Source of the DNA: Celoporthe dispersa
Lineage: Eukaryota; Ascomycota; Sordariomycetes; Diaporthales; Cryphonectriaceae
Reading direction: 5' to 3'
Length of the DNA stretch: 64,000 nucleotides
Assembly (NCBI GenBank): GCA_016584495.1
Contig: WAID01000007.1
Span: 978,001 to 1,042,000 of the forward strand
Shown in pieces: positions 1-12,062 of the stretch. A program made the translations under genes and the position numbers. The notes below the pieces were generated by a model. That model made no database searches. It saw only the letters and a list, made by a program, of their open reading frames with translations, and was not told the DNA's origin. How positions within the stretch are numbered: position 1 is the stretch's first letter; each line of letters starts with the position of its first letter.

Positions 1-935
1 GTGGAGATGCGGAAGCTGATGACGGTTGGGAGCAGCAGCTAGAGCATTAAATGGGAAACACGAAAAAAAAAAAGAGAACAAGTGGTCCCCCTGCCCCTCT
101 CTCTCTCTCCTCGCCTCAAGGATGCGGTGCAGCTTACACAACATACGACGCTACTTACACACCAAAGAGGCCACAGAAACGGTCTCGAGTTGCGCCTCCT
201 GCTCCTCCTCCTCTACCTCAGACCAACCAGGCACCGCCAGAACCCGCCGCCCAACCAGCACCAGGGGACCAGAGGAAGGATTCGGCCTGCTGGTAAGGCC
301 CGCTGACCTTCTGTCCTTTCGTGCCTCAGCAATCTGCAGTCAGCACCCATAACCATAACCATAACCGCCAGCTGAAGCTTCCTTGGGCTACCTCCCAGCC
401 CTCTTGGGGGACCAGAGGCTTACCCCACAATATGGGCTGAGCTGAGCTTCCTGGGGGCCGGCGTCGTCACCTGTGAAAGCTCACCACCGGGCGAGCCGGA
501 GCGATCTCGGGGGCTTCGGGACGTGGGGCGCGACTGCACATCGTCCAGCCAAAAAAGAGCTTCAAGACTTGGCTCAGCCACACACGACCAACTGAACAAG
601 TTGACGGCGCCACAAGGCCAGTCGTGTTTTGTGAACAAGCCACCCTGTGTTCCTCGGGAATAAAGAGAGAAGACACGAGGGGTTTCGCGCGTGTGTGTGT
701 GGGGGTTTTGGTCCGTCGAGCCGAGCAGAAAGCTGGAGGCGAGCTAATATAATCCCTGCACAGCACAGACCCGGTTTGCTGCGGCCCAGACTGCGGCCTC
801 ATCATCCGACCCTGCCCCAGATAAGGCAGAGCCTCTGTTTCCCCCATCAGCGCTGGAAACACAACACATCGCACACCCTCGCGCAGAGGGGAGACATCTT
901 CACCGCGTTGAAAGTACAGACGGATGGAACGTGTG

Positions 936-974
<39 letters not shown>

Positions 975-3900
975 GAGAAATGAAGACAACAGCTGGTGCG
1001 AGCAACACCCGCACCCACCTGACTCTCTAGGCCAAGAGATGAGTAAATGATGCCTCGAGTTCCTGCATGAAGGAATAGGTGATGTGACAACAATGTGATT
1101 AAACCAAAAGAAAAAGAAAAAGGGAAGAAGGACAGCCAACGAACCCTCCCTCCCCCTCCCCCCCCAAAAAAACAACCAAAACCAAGTTAACGTAGCCTTT
1201 ACTCAAATGCCGCCCCACGATTTGTATCAGTGTCCGCCCTGAAAACAACCAACCGCGACCCCTGGGAAATGTAATGTTACCTTTACGTCCCTCTCTCGAG
1301 TCTGTTTTTTTTAAAAAAAAAAATAATGAAATCCTCCGTAGTAGAGCGATGCATGTCAGGTGCTTTCCCACGTGCTGCCGCCCTATTTACATGCGCTCCT
1401 TCCTTACATAGTACATGTGGCCTGGTCCCGAACCCCATCGGGGCAGGCAGGTGCGCCCTTGCTTCCTGCCTGTCACTTCATGCAACCCGTACCGTTTTTT
1501 TCCCCTTCTTTCCTTCCCTCCTCCGTGTCTTTATTTTCTTCTTTGGTCTTGAACGGAAATCAAAACCACGGTTCAGCCCGACGTGGGTAGACGAGACGAA
1601 CGCGTGGGAGCGAGAGGGCTATAGGTGTGAGTGGGGACGCAGGGAGGGGTGGGCAGGGCCATATTTCCCCTCCAGTGACAGACTGGGGCCTCGTTGATTT
1701 GCAATATCGACTCGAGACGGCGGTACGGGTCGAGGGAGGGGGGCTCAACCATGGTAGACAGATCTATTGGCTCTGATGACTGTGGTGTATACGTGCGCGC
1801 GCCTGCATGTGTGTAAGAGGAAGCGTGTGACAGACATCCTGGACCAGGTATTACCAGAATAGGGTCCTCCCTCCTGTACGACAGCCCTTCTAGACAATAC
1901 CGGCATCAGACGACCCTCTATCGGGCCAAAAGCAGAAGATACAATATACAGTAAACTGACATCTCAGTTCCCAGCTGCAGCGGTGAGGCTTACGGCCGTA
2001 ACCACACCTTGGATCGAGCATCACATCTTGACTTGTCCTCGACCGACAGGTAGAACCAACCAGCCAACCACCATCCAGAACGCCTCACTTCTGGTAGCAG
2101 TATTGCCGCCATCGTCAAATTTCGTTTCGTCTCGTCTCTTTTTGTCCCTGATGGAGGTGGGCTCAGTGATGAGGCATTTTGGGCTGTATGAGGAGACAAG
2201 TCGGCCAGCCGCGCCAATGGCTGAGTGAGAAGTTACACACCTCTCTCGTGATTACATGCAATCCTTTTGATTGTTGATAATACCACCGTACCATGGTTTT
2301 CCAACATGTTCAATTCCACACTCCCCCACACTCCCCTCCATTTCCTTCATCATCCACGTGCACAATCTACGTATGCACCCACGTATGCACGAACCGGCCC
2401 TCCGGGTGATAGAGGCGCACAATGTGCACCTTTGTCTGGCGGGAGAGAGAAGGGGGGGGGGAGAGGGAGGGATTTGTGCTGATGCGCTTCTGCCCTCAGC
2501 ACTTCTGGACTCCGTCAGATTGGGTGCTAATGTTCTCTAATCTCCACGCAATCGTCGATTTGTGCAGGCGAGGCTGACCCACCCCTTCATGGTGTGCTCC
2601 GCGTTCGTCCTCTCTATAGACCTTGCCTGCTTGCCTACCTGGTTTCTGATGATTTCGCATTCGGATACAAGGCAAGCCTAGGTGCTGAGAGGATGACATG
2701 AGGCATCTATTCCTTCCGGCTTCACCAATCCAGCGCCAACCAGGGCCACAGTGATAAGCGAAAGGAAACCTGTTGAGCAGCCATTAAAAAGCGAGTTCTC
2801 CGGCAGTGTTCCATGACAAGTCCATGCGGCGATCCTCTGAGAAGCCCTCGTATTGATCCGAGCGACCATCTTTCTCTACAGGCAGAGCGTGATACTGCCT
2901 CGATCGGGGATAGCGGCGACCAATGAAAAGAAAGAACGCAAAACGGCCCGATCCCCAGTCACGATATGATCGACTATGGACACGTAGTTAGCGAGTGAGT
3001 GAACAGCGCGCCGTGGTTTAGGTAGACGCTCCGAGGTGGTGGGACCGGGAATGAGGAATATCGGGGTCAAGACACTGCTAGGTATGAAAGACTGCAAGAG
3101 TGGGAAAGAAAGAAGAAGTAAAAAAGTGAGGCTGACAGGTGACAAGGCCCGATCCTCTAGGAAGGTGGTACACCTTTTGTGTCGACGCGACGGGATTATC
3201 CAGGGACAGGAAGGGAGTCCGGTGGGAGGAAACAGACCATCCTTTGCGTGGTACCGTGAAGCGCATGACAGGAAAGCCTCGGTGATCCGACGGTCGTCGT
3301 CCGCCTCGTCGGATGAGTTGAACCACCCTTACGCCTGGGTCAAACAAAAGGATACGGGAGTGCCCTCGACGAACGACCAGGGTGCTGCAGACCCCTGCGA
3401 GGGCAATTCGACAGCGTCCCGGCAGCCATATATAAAGTCGTCGTCGCCGGCCAGAGGGAGATACCTGGAGAGTTTTGTCTCCACCCAAGGACGGGCCTCG
3501 TGCGACATCCACCATCATCATTGTCTCTCCGAGCAGCAGTCCTCTCTCGACACAAGACGTCTTGGCCCCACTGTGTCGAGACCTTCAACCTCTCTCTCTC
3601 TCTCTCTCTCTACCCCCTTCTCTTTCTCTCTCACCCACACATACATACATCCCTTCTGGCACGTCTCCACAACCGGTCGCCCTCTTCTGGATCTCTCCTG
3701 AATCTTGGTCCTCCCTACCGGGCTGATTGACTGTCTGCAAGATGAACGCCAAGGTCCGCAAGATGATCAACCAGATGAGCGTAGCGCTCTGTCAGCACCA
3801 CATCCTGGGATGTCCCAACAGGGCAATGGCTGGCGGGAGACTCTGCGAGTTGTGCACGAAGGTCGGCTGCCAGCACCACGCTTGATATATGCTCGAGAGT

Positions 3901-5757
3901 ATGCCGCTTGGCCCTCCGTCACCAACCATCTGACTTCAGGGCGCGTCCAACCTTCTGATCCTGAAAGGATTTCTAGATCAAAACACACACACATATACAC
4001 ACACACACACACATAAGAAAGGGAAAAAAGAAGAAGAAAAAAACAACAAAGGAGAGAAAGAGAGATCAGCTCACGAGCCTTGACGAACAATCCTGCGTCG
4101 AGACGTCATACCTCTGGTAGACGGCCTCATCGTGGAAGTGAAGGTTCTAGGAAAGACCATGGTGGAAGTTTGAGAGCAGGAACAAGACCGGGAGACCAGT
4201 ATGGCGAGGGAAGCTGGAGGGGGTTTTTGTTGTTGTAATGAAGGCCAACATGGGGCCAAAGGTGGAGAGAAGATGGTACTTTTAATGGTAATATGAGAGG
4301 GAAATCAACGAAATTGGAAGGAGGAAGGAGGAACCTTTCGGCGGCACTTTGTAATGCTAGGGAGGCTGTTTGATCGACCGCGCGATTGCTCGAGGGATAC
4401 TTTTTCTTTCTCTTCTCAAGTCGTTTCGTTCTTCATGCCTTTGGTAGATAAGAGAGCAATCTCATCGCAGCAGCTTCATTCCAATATAATACCACCATTT
4501 GTTGTGTCCAGAGGATTGTGGAGAGAAACGAGGTAAAGCCGCCTGCGCCGCAGGTCGGTAGCTCTGGGGCGAGTCGTCGAAAGGCGCCCCACAAATGACG
4601 ATGACGAAGCAGCTGGGGAGACCTCGAAGCATGAGGCTCAGGGGGAAGAAACACTCGAGGGGCCTCGAGAGTGCTCCCCTGCTGGCGTGACACAGGCGTG
4701 CCCGCGAGGGATGAAGGGGGGAGGATGCCCGGGGACGGCATCCGCAATGGGCCTCGGTAAGCTGAGCTGACGCTGTACAAATAATTATAGGACGAGGCAC
4801 GAGGGACGGGCCGGTGGTAGGGTCCATCACGCACACGATCAGTGCAGATTAGCAGCACCAGAGGGATCCCTGACAACGCGGCAGACCAAGAGGTCCTCAT
4901 GATGATGTGTGAGAGGAAGTGAGCGTCCACCTTGTGTGTGTTTGTGTGTGTGTGTGTGTGCGCGCGCGAAGGAAGTCCAGAGATCAATGCCATGTCGTTG
5001 GAAGCCTCCTGCTATATCTCCGCGGGGTCGAGGCCCCTGTACCCTGCCAGCCATCTGATGAAACACAGACTCGGCAGATGTCTTGACTTGCCGTTCGTGG
5101 CCGAGAGTATTTACCAGTTCACCGGATAAAATCGAGTACGGCCGTATGTTTTCCAAAAAGAAAGCCAGGCGGCTCCAGAAGATCATGATTTCGTGTCGAC
5201 TATGTTCACTTTTCCCCGAGAGGGAGAAGATAACCTATGCAACAGGAAGCCTTGAGCTGCCGCTCCATCCTAGATCCACTCCTCTTCTCCCACCCCCACC
5301 TCTCTCTCTCTCTCAAAAATAAAAGATGCTGCCCGTCTATATCTCTCTCACCCCCTCTCCCCAGACATCCAGTCACGGGTCTAACCTTCCCGCCCGTCTT
5401 TCTCTATCCAGCGTCTGGGGACTCTAGTATGACCAAAGAATGTCACTGCGCCAGCCGGTGGAAGCCAGCCGGTGATGAGCGCGATGAGACAAAAAGAAAA
5501 CGCGGGCGAGTTCGCAAGAGAAGTAAACGATGCAACGTTGGTATCAAAAAAAAAATAGCCTGTGGCCCTACCCCAGGCTCGACCACCAGAAAACTCCAAT
5601 CGGGCCCGTCCCCTTGAGAATCCGAGAAGAAGAAAAATAATCGCTTTGTTGTAGCCCCTCCATAATTTCATGCCGAGCGTGGAGGGTAGTAGACATTAAG
5701 CCGAAGTGAATGTGAGCCTGTCCACATCGGACCGACCAGTTGAGGCGCGCGGGGCGT
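1..5757. other. Gene-free segment with microsatellites
   Basis: I find no gene I can support in this stretch. Open frames are short, overlap one another on both strands, and translate into low-complexity or repeat-derived peptides without recognisable domains. The DNA carries many simple repeats: TG followed by AG near 930-974, TC near 3588-3611, AC near 3978-4014 and TG near 4936-4970. Homopurine and homopyrimidine runs are also common. Because single-base indels are frequent elsewhere in the window, a small split gene here cannot be excluded. Confidence 0.6.
930..974. repeat. (TG)n(AG)n compound microsatellite
   Basis: A TG dinucleotide run passes directly into an AG run of about 12 units. 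It lies in non-coding DNA. Confidence 0.9.
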
Positions 5758-6225
5758 CTAGAAGAGCATGGCCATGGCACCAAGGACACTGAGCAGCAGA
5801 CCACCCTGGACAGCCTGGACGCCAGCCGCAGCCGCGCCGGACGAAGAGGTGCTGGAGGGAGCGCTGGTGCTGGTCTCGGAGGATCCAGAGCTAGCGGTGG
5901 TGAGGGCAGTGGCGGTGGCCTTGACGCTGGTGCTCCTGAGCGTGGTGGAGTTGAGGCGCACAACACCGGTGCCGGTGGCGGAGGCGGTCGTGTTTCCAGC
6001 AGGGAAGAAGGTCGAGGTGGTGCCGGCAGAGGTGTTGGAGGACGCGGCCGAGGACGCCACGAGCACGACAGGGGCGGGGGTCGACGAGGTGGACAGGACC
6101 GAGGTGAGGGTCACGGTCTTGGTCAGGGACAGCGTCGAGGTCGTGGTGCCGCTGGAGGTGTCCTGGGCGGCAGCCAGGCCGGAGCCGGCGGCGAGGACGG
6201 TGAGGACGATGTTTGAGATCTGCAT
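5758..6225 (-). CDS. Small GPI-anchored Ser/Thr-rich cell-wall or plasma-membrane protein
   Basis: This single-exon frame of 155 residues starts at an ATG at 6225. Residues 1-20 form a classic signal peptide (basic-poor start MQISN, hydrophobic core, cleavage after ..AAA before Q). The body is almost entirely Ser, Thr, Ala, Val and Gly with a few NST/NTT sequons, so it should be heavily O-mannosylated. The C-terminus has a small-residue stretch (SSSGAAAAG) followed by a hydrophobic tail ending in LLSVLGAMAMLF, the layout of a GPI-anchor signal. There is no Cys motif and no catalytic domain. Proteins of this type are fungal wall or surface components; the exact role is unknown. A TATA-like element lies about 70 nt upstream. 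The frame is intact. Confidence 0.78.
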   Translation of the reverse strand: MQISNIVLTVLAAGSGLAAAQDTSSGTTTSTLSLTKTVTLTSVLSTSSTPAPVVLVASSAASSNTSAGTTSTFFPAGNTTASATGTGVVRLNSTTLRSTSVKATATALTTASSGSSETSTSAPSSTSSSGAAAAGVQAVQGGLLLSVLGAMAMLF

Positions 6226-6289
6226 CTTGGACGTTGCGTGTCGTGGAGGAGATGTCGGGTCTGGGTGGTCTCGTGGGGACGCACGAGGT

Positions 6290-6297
6290 CTTTTAAG
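6290..6297 (-). promoter_or_regulatory. TATA-like element upstream of the GPI protein gene
   Basis: Read on the minus strand the sequence is an ACTTAAAA-type A/T box 65-72 nt before the start codon at 6225. Position fits a fungal core promoter, but the motif is short and could be chance. Confidence 0.3.
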
Positions 6298-6943
6298 TGT
6301 TCAGGTGAAACCAGCAAGCTGACGGTGGGCGAGGACGGCGGTCTCTCAGAGGGCCGGGCCGCGGGTCTGTCGAGGTACGAATTTAGAAGATGTCAAACGC
6401 AGCGCGATAAAATTATCTCCTGCCAACAGAACAGCGCAGATGTCGTGGATTTCCTGGCCTGGTTGGTTTGGGGATGTTGGATTGGAATGGATTGATTGAT
6501 TGTTAAGGAGTGGAATGCCGCACGGAGCAGGCTGAGCGAGTGTGTGTTGTTGCGATTGCGCAAACGAGGCAGCGGTCGAGCGAAGTGAGCGAGGGGGGCG
6601 AAGTAAGAAGTAAGTAGTAGCACAGGCCCTGGTGGAGGGGATGCGCACTCCCTCCCCCTTTTCTATAGGCGAGAAGGTTCTCCTCGTCCTCCTTCTCTTC
6701 TGGCCCTGCGTGCAATTTCACCAAGGAGTGGGTTCTGCAAGGGACGCAGGAACTCCCCACGGGCTAGAGTGGGACGAGATTGAGCCTATGGAGGCACCTG
6801 CCTGGGTTGTGCGCTTGACCTGCCGACCAATCTCCATCGACCTGCGGGCCCAAACAGGAAGGGGGGCCCAGCATGGCGCCATAGCACAAAAGCACACAAT
6901 ACTGACTGCACTCTGTAGATTTGGCCGGCCAGGATGTGTCCGG

Positions 6944-6977
<34 letters not shown>
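6944..6977. repeat. (CT)n microsatellite
   Basis: A dinucleotide run of about 17 units in non-coding DNA, followed by a CCCTCTC-type degenerate tail. Confidence 0.9.
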
Positions 6978-6980
<3 letters not shown>

Positions 6981-7430
6981 TCTCCCCCCTCTGTGTGTGG
7001 CTATCAGTTCCAACACTGCTGAGGATGGATATGCTGAGCTTAGAGGTGGCCTCCTAATCCGCCTTATCAATGCAGCTCCTCCCGCTGCCTCCCTTGTAAT
7101 TGTGCATGATTCTCGTTAGAGAGAGGCGAGGGGGCACGTCTCACTCAGATGGGCCTTCCCCAGCGAGGGCCTTTTCCAGCGGGCAGAAGAGGTGACCAAG
7201 TGCGCTGCAGCGCTTAGAAGGGCCTATCTTGAACCAAGGTTAGACTGCCCGCTGCCCCCACCTGTCTCAGGAACCGGGCCGTCATCATTGGCTGGCCGCA
7301 GTGAGGCCTGCAGGGTCCCACCCAAGCACTGATACCACCCTGTGCCTGACCCTTGCTTGATTGTCCATAGTGATTCTGCTTAGGATTCTCTCTCTCTTTT
7401 TTTTTTTTTTTTTTTTTTCTTTCTTGTCTT

Positions 7431-9567
7431 TCATGCAGCGATGTGACATTGTGACAAAAAGGCATCGCAATAGGGCCAAGATTGCGACCTGCACTCGTCA
7501 CGATGATCCGCACGATGATCCGTATAAGAGCCCACACTCCTCATTCGGAAGATTCTCTTGCAGGTCCTGCCGCCAGACTGGTACGTGACAATCCCATGCA
7601 CAACTCCCGACTCTGGTCCCTGAACGCCGTTTTTCCCCTTCTTGACCACCATCACGGAACTCGTCACCGCTCATGGACCACCCATGGACCGAATCATCTC
7701 TTGCCGGCATCGAGCTGCGGAAGAAGCAATTACACCGGCGTGCCCCTCGTCCCACAAGAGGAAAGCACCCACGTCTCTTCTAGGCTCCCATCGGTGATTA
7801 CGATTTCCCCACGCGAGACGTGCCACCGCAGAGGCTGTCCGACTGGTAATACCATAGCGCTACGATAACCGTGCCTGTAGGGTTTTAAAGAAGCTTCACT
7901 TGTCGAGGGCCTAGAGATTACACCCTGCCGATGGAGACCGTCCCGTCCTGTGTCCGAAAGGGGACAAGAGGCCATCTCTTGCGCACGTATGCGGCCCCGT
8001 CGCAATTTCCCCTCGGCACCAGCAACCACTCCACCTTCTATCCTACAAACCCAAGCGACAGCCATCGTGACAACTCCTGAACTGACTCCTCCGAAGGCAC
8101 GAGAATTTATTGGCCCCTTGGCATCTGGCCATACGGGGAGACACGCTGGTGCTCTTGCCTAGTGCGCCCGGCCGCGAGAGATAGACCGGGCACGATGATT
8201 AGACTCGCATGTGCCACCCTGGGAGATGTCTCGTCTCCGGCCCAGGCCTCCTGCGCGGTCATTAGGTCCGCCCTCTGGAGGTCCTCTCGGGAGATGATGG
8301 CCCAGCGCTGTAGCACGGAGGCGGAGCTGTGTGAGCATGAGCATGAGTACGAGCACGTGTGTGGGACTCGGGAATCCGAAGTCGTGCCACAACCGTATCT
8401 GCACCTGTGATCGGGGTGAAACCAGTGCCACGGCTCATGATAGTCATGCCCGTGCTGTTGCCCCGACGGAAAGGCATCCAGGTATCGGAAAACCTCGGTG
8501 AGAATCCGCTGCCGGTCGCCTGCTCGGAGCACCGTTGTCTTACCGACGGGCTGACCCTGGAGGAGCAGCTCGAGGACCTAGTGGCCTCCCCTCCTCTCCC
8601 CGAAGAACCCCAACCTCTGAGCTGGGTGGCAGTTGTCGTTTCCGGTCGCTCCTGGAAGGCGATGCATGCTTCATGAGCTCCCACCCGCTCATGACTCTCG
8701 AGGACGTCTTCGATGAACCGATCGAGCTGTCGTATGCCGGCAGGGGCGGTGCTATCCGTCGACTTCCACGTTTTGATCTTCTGGTCGAGAACACCTGCAT
8801 CTAAGGCCACGAGGTGCTCGAATGCCTGACGCTGCCCGCGGCCTTGCAGTGTCTCGTGAGACTGATCATTCTGGCAAGCGCCTTGTTCCCACTTGATGCC
8901 CTTCTTGTGTTCGGCCTCTACATCCTTCAGCTTCAGTACTTGTGCCTCGTCGAGGCCCTTTGGCTCCTCTTCTCTCCCGTGCCCTTCTCGACGTGTTCCT
9001 TCGACACCTGCTCCTCCTTGACTCTTCTCCTGTCGTCTGCCCTGGCCGCACGCCTTTTTTTTTCTTTCTTGTTTCCTTCTTGTCCCATGGCCATGGTAGC
9101 CTTCGCCGCCAGCTCCGCCCCCTTCATCGTCTCTACCATCTGGTCCAAGCGATCCTGGATGTCCTTGACACCCTTGCTGATGGTCTCTGTCGACCTCTAG
9201 TTCTGTTCCGAGGGGACACGGACGATATTACCAAGGTGGTGCAGACCCAGCTGCACGCTGCACTGCTCTAGAACGACGTGACCGCCCCGGTAAGCCTGTT
9301 TAAGGCAAAGGGACGTTGGCTGTACATCTCGTTCCAGTTGTGCCAAAGAAGAAGGAGAGAGAATGAACATCGGGATTCCACTGGAGGGCGTGAATGGATC
9401 CATGAGGCCCAGCTCCTTTCTAATTGGGAGGTGCCTTGATTTGGCCTTGTTAATGGTTATGATGAGTGTGTGGCCGTTAAAAGACTTTAGAGCGGGCCAG
9501 ATCTCAAGACCTGCCCATCAGCGGCAACTATGGAATATATGGAAAGTGACAACCGGAGCTTCACCAT
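7431..9567 (-). pseudogene. Disrupted minus-strand gene of unknown family
   Basis: No single frame is long, but consecutive minus-strand segments read like one protein broken by single-base indels and one stop. From an ATG at 9567 a short segment ends in ADGQ. The next frame continues EIWPALKSFNGHTLIITINK to a TAG at about 9200. It then resumes with a Lys/Glu-rich segment (ISKGVKDIQDRLDQMVETMK), probably coiled coil. Near 8965 a further one-base slip leads to GLDEAQVLKLKDVEAEHKKG and on to IERFIEDV-like helical sequence (QLDRFIEDVLESHE). Further slips give RILTEVFRYLDAFPSG (about 8500) and PVGQPLRWHVSRGEIVITDG (about 7810). Most slips could be repaired by one added base. I do not recognise the family. 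It may be a decayed gene or a real gene damaged by consensus errors; the in-frame stop favours decay. Confidence 0.4.
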
Positions 9568-10261
9568 GCACTCTCCACATCAAAAGTCATCAGATGTGCC
9601 CGTGAGTGATCTGATGTGGCTACGATCTGAGATCTTTAGAAGGGCATGTATAGATATGATGCAATGCAATTAGTTCATGTACGACCAAAATGAATTTACC
9701 TTGTTTCGATTGTTTTTCTCTTATTGATCTTTTCTTTTCTCATCCCTATTCTTCGTTTGCCGTGAGCGGTGAGCATCTCTGACGAGTCGCCGTTCGGCAG
9801 CAAATTATATCAGCAACCCCCCCCCCCCAAAAACAACTACGGGACTACCACCGTGGTACTATAGGGGGGAGGTTTAGTGGAGTCAGGGGTCCGCCCAATG
9901 CTTCATCGAGACCCTGACAGCTCCCTAGGGCGGAATCCTCCTCGTTCAAGCCACGCCTGCCGATCGGCCCGGCCCACCTCAGCACGAGACGCCCCTCTCC
10001 TACCTCCAAAGAACGGACCACGACGAACTGAGCAGGACCAGCGAGCGAGCGAGCCAAGCACAGCACACTGGGAGCATCAAGCACTGGCTGCTGAGACCAT
10101 CACTGCTGCTGGTGTCAGTGTGCTACGCCCTTACGCTCTCTATTTTTCTGACGAGGGCATCCACGACTGAGCAGTGCGACCCCTCCCCCCTCTTCGTCCT
10201 CCTCCCCCCTGACACATCACGAGGAGACATCACCACCCAGGAGAACAAAAAGCAGTCCGTC
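9568..10261. other. Intergenic region and 5' flank of the SH3BGR-like gene
   Basis: No gene is seen. The left half (about 9600-9800) is A/T-richer than its surroundings. A C run of 10 lies at about 9819-9828 and a 13-bp inverted repeat (TACCAC, one base, GTGGTA) at about 9846-9858. The right half is the likely leader of the gene starting at 10262. Confidence 0.55.
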
Positions 10262-11699
10262 ATGGCGTCCGAGGCAGCCAGCAGCAGCATGCCAGCAGAA
10301 GGCGCCAGCAGCGCCGCCGCCGCCGAAGCAGCACCAGCGCCCACGACCACGTCGTCTGATCCTGCCCCTGCGTCCTCAGCAGCAGCCGACCCCGCGACGA
10401 CACCAGCTGAGGCAACGTCAACGTCAGCATCAGCATCAGCAGCAGGAACAGCAACAACAGACGCGACAGCCTCCGCACCGCCGGCCAAAGCAGCAGCCTC
10501 TTCCTCCTCCTCCTCCTCCACCGCCAAGGCCAAGCCCAAGGGCAAGAACTACAGCACCGACCCGGCTCTGTACATCTACACCTCGCTCACCGCGGGCAAC
10601 ATGCACATCGTGACGGCCACGTCGCGGCTCGAGACGATCCTGCGCGCCAACAGGGTGCCGTTCAAGGCGACGGACCTCGCGACGGACGAGAAGGCGCGCA
10701 TGCTGTGGGGCAGGCGGGCGGGCAAGACGGCCGAGGGGAAACCGAGGCGGCTTCCTGCGCTGGTGCAGCTGGGTCTGGTCTTGGGTGTATGTTCTGTCCT
10801 CTCGCTTCTCCTCCCACTCCTCCCTCTCCATCGAAGACAGGCCCGCTGATCTATTTTTTTTTTCTTTTTCTTTTTCCGACGGGCTGTAGGACCTCTCCGA
10901 GATCGAGGAGTGGAACGAGTACGGCGAGCTCAAGCAGCACGTCAAGATCTACTATGATGAGTTCACCCAACCTAAGAAGGGCGCCGTCGCCCCCGTGCCA
11001 AAGTACAAGCAGCCCGCGAACAAGGAGGCCCACCCTCCCGCCGCCCTCAACCCTCCGCCTCCCGCCCCGCCGCTGCCAGACCCGGCCAGGGAGGGCGCCA
11101 AGAAGATCGCGGCCGCCGTGTCCCAGGCCCACGGCGCCAAGCAGCAGCTGAAGAGGGCCCCGCAGCAGCAGTCACAGCAGCAGAGCGTTAAGAGCGTGGC
11201 TGAGGAGGCGGCGGAGAAGGCTACCGAGAAGGCCAAGGCGGCCAGGCAGGCGAGGATCGAGGCGCTGCGGGAGAAGGTGCACGGCACCAAGTCGGCCAGC
11301 AAGGAGGGTGGAGAGGCGAGCAGTGCAGACCCGCCGGCCGAGGGGATGTCGAAGCTATCCATCGCGTCGCCGTCGGCATCAGCAGCAGCCGCAGGAGCCG
11401 GCCTGCAGTCCCCGACCTCGGGCGCATGGGGTAAGGATGCCGGTAGCATCGGCGGCATCACGGCGCAGACCGTCCAGAGCCCCGTGAGCTCGAGCTGGAA
11501 ACCGCCGGCCGAGACGAGCCTGGCACCTCAGGACACCTTTGCGGGCGCGCGGGTCGCGAGCGCGAGCGCGGACGAGATCCAGCGGATCGAGAGCGAGGAG
11601 GCCATTCGGGAGGAGCCGGAGCCGGAGTCTAGTGATGATGATAATGATGATGGTGGTAAGGAAAAGAAGGAGGAGAAGAAGGTTGACGGGGAAGCCTGA
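10262..11699 (+). CDS. SH3BGR-like thioredoxin-fold protein with low-complexity tails
   Basis: Two exons, 10262-10786 and 10890-11699, are joined by a 103-nt intron (donor GTATGT, acceptor CTGTAG, phase 0) and give 444 residues. The first 100 residues are Ala/Ser/Thr/Pro-rich and disordered. Residues about 103-205 match the glutaredoxin-like fold of SH3-domain-binding glutamate-rich proteins: the strand YIYTSLTAG, the helix with TSRLETILRANRVPF, then LPALVQLG and, after the junction, DLSEIEEWNEYGEL. As in that family there is no CxxC redox pair, so a redox enzyme is unlikely and an adaptor role is more likely. The C-terminal half is Pro-, Ala/Lys- and Glu/Asp-rich, with a possible coiled coil (EEAAEKATEKAKAARQAR) and a Ser-Asp acidic end. 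The start ATG has a favourable context (GTCATGG). The gene converges with PEX6, leaving 363 nt between stops. Confidence 0.82.
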
Positions 11700-12062
11700 A
11701 TCTATATCTTTAAAGAATGAAAAAGAAAGAGAGAAAAAAAAAAAGGCTCAGGAGGGGGGAGGGGGAAAGCGTTGGCGATTACTTTCATGAGATGTCAATA
11801 CTTCTTCACTCAGCACTTTGTTTATATCTTCACAGCTGCGACCGTGTTTTTTCATGTGTGCCTCTCTCTGGCTCGTGACGCATGTATGTGAGAAGGTGGT
11901 TGGTTAGGCAAGTAGGCAAGACACAACAGTGACCGAGGGAACAGGCAGGCGACATGCAGTGCGCATGAGCAAACGGTGCTCCTCTTATGCAACTCGAACC
12001 CACGCCTTCTTTTTGTTTTCTGTTTTTCCCCTACCCCTTTCTTAGCACCCTGTCTGCTACAC
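11700..12062. other. Convergent 3' intergenic region
   Basis: A 363-nt spacer between the stops of the SH3BGR-like gene (+) and PEX6 (-). It holds A-rich and G-rich tracts expected of two 3' UTRs, and no gene is seen. Confidence 0.6.

Larger units (their letters stand above)
6226..7430. other. Intergenic spacer with CT and T tracts
   Basis: No supportable gene. The left part is the promoter side of the GPI protein gene. A (CT)n tract spans about 6944-6977, and a nearly pure T run of more than 20 nt lies at about 7397-7420. Confidence 0.6.
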
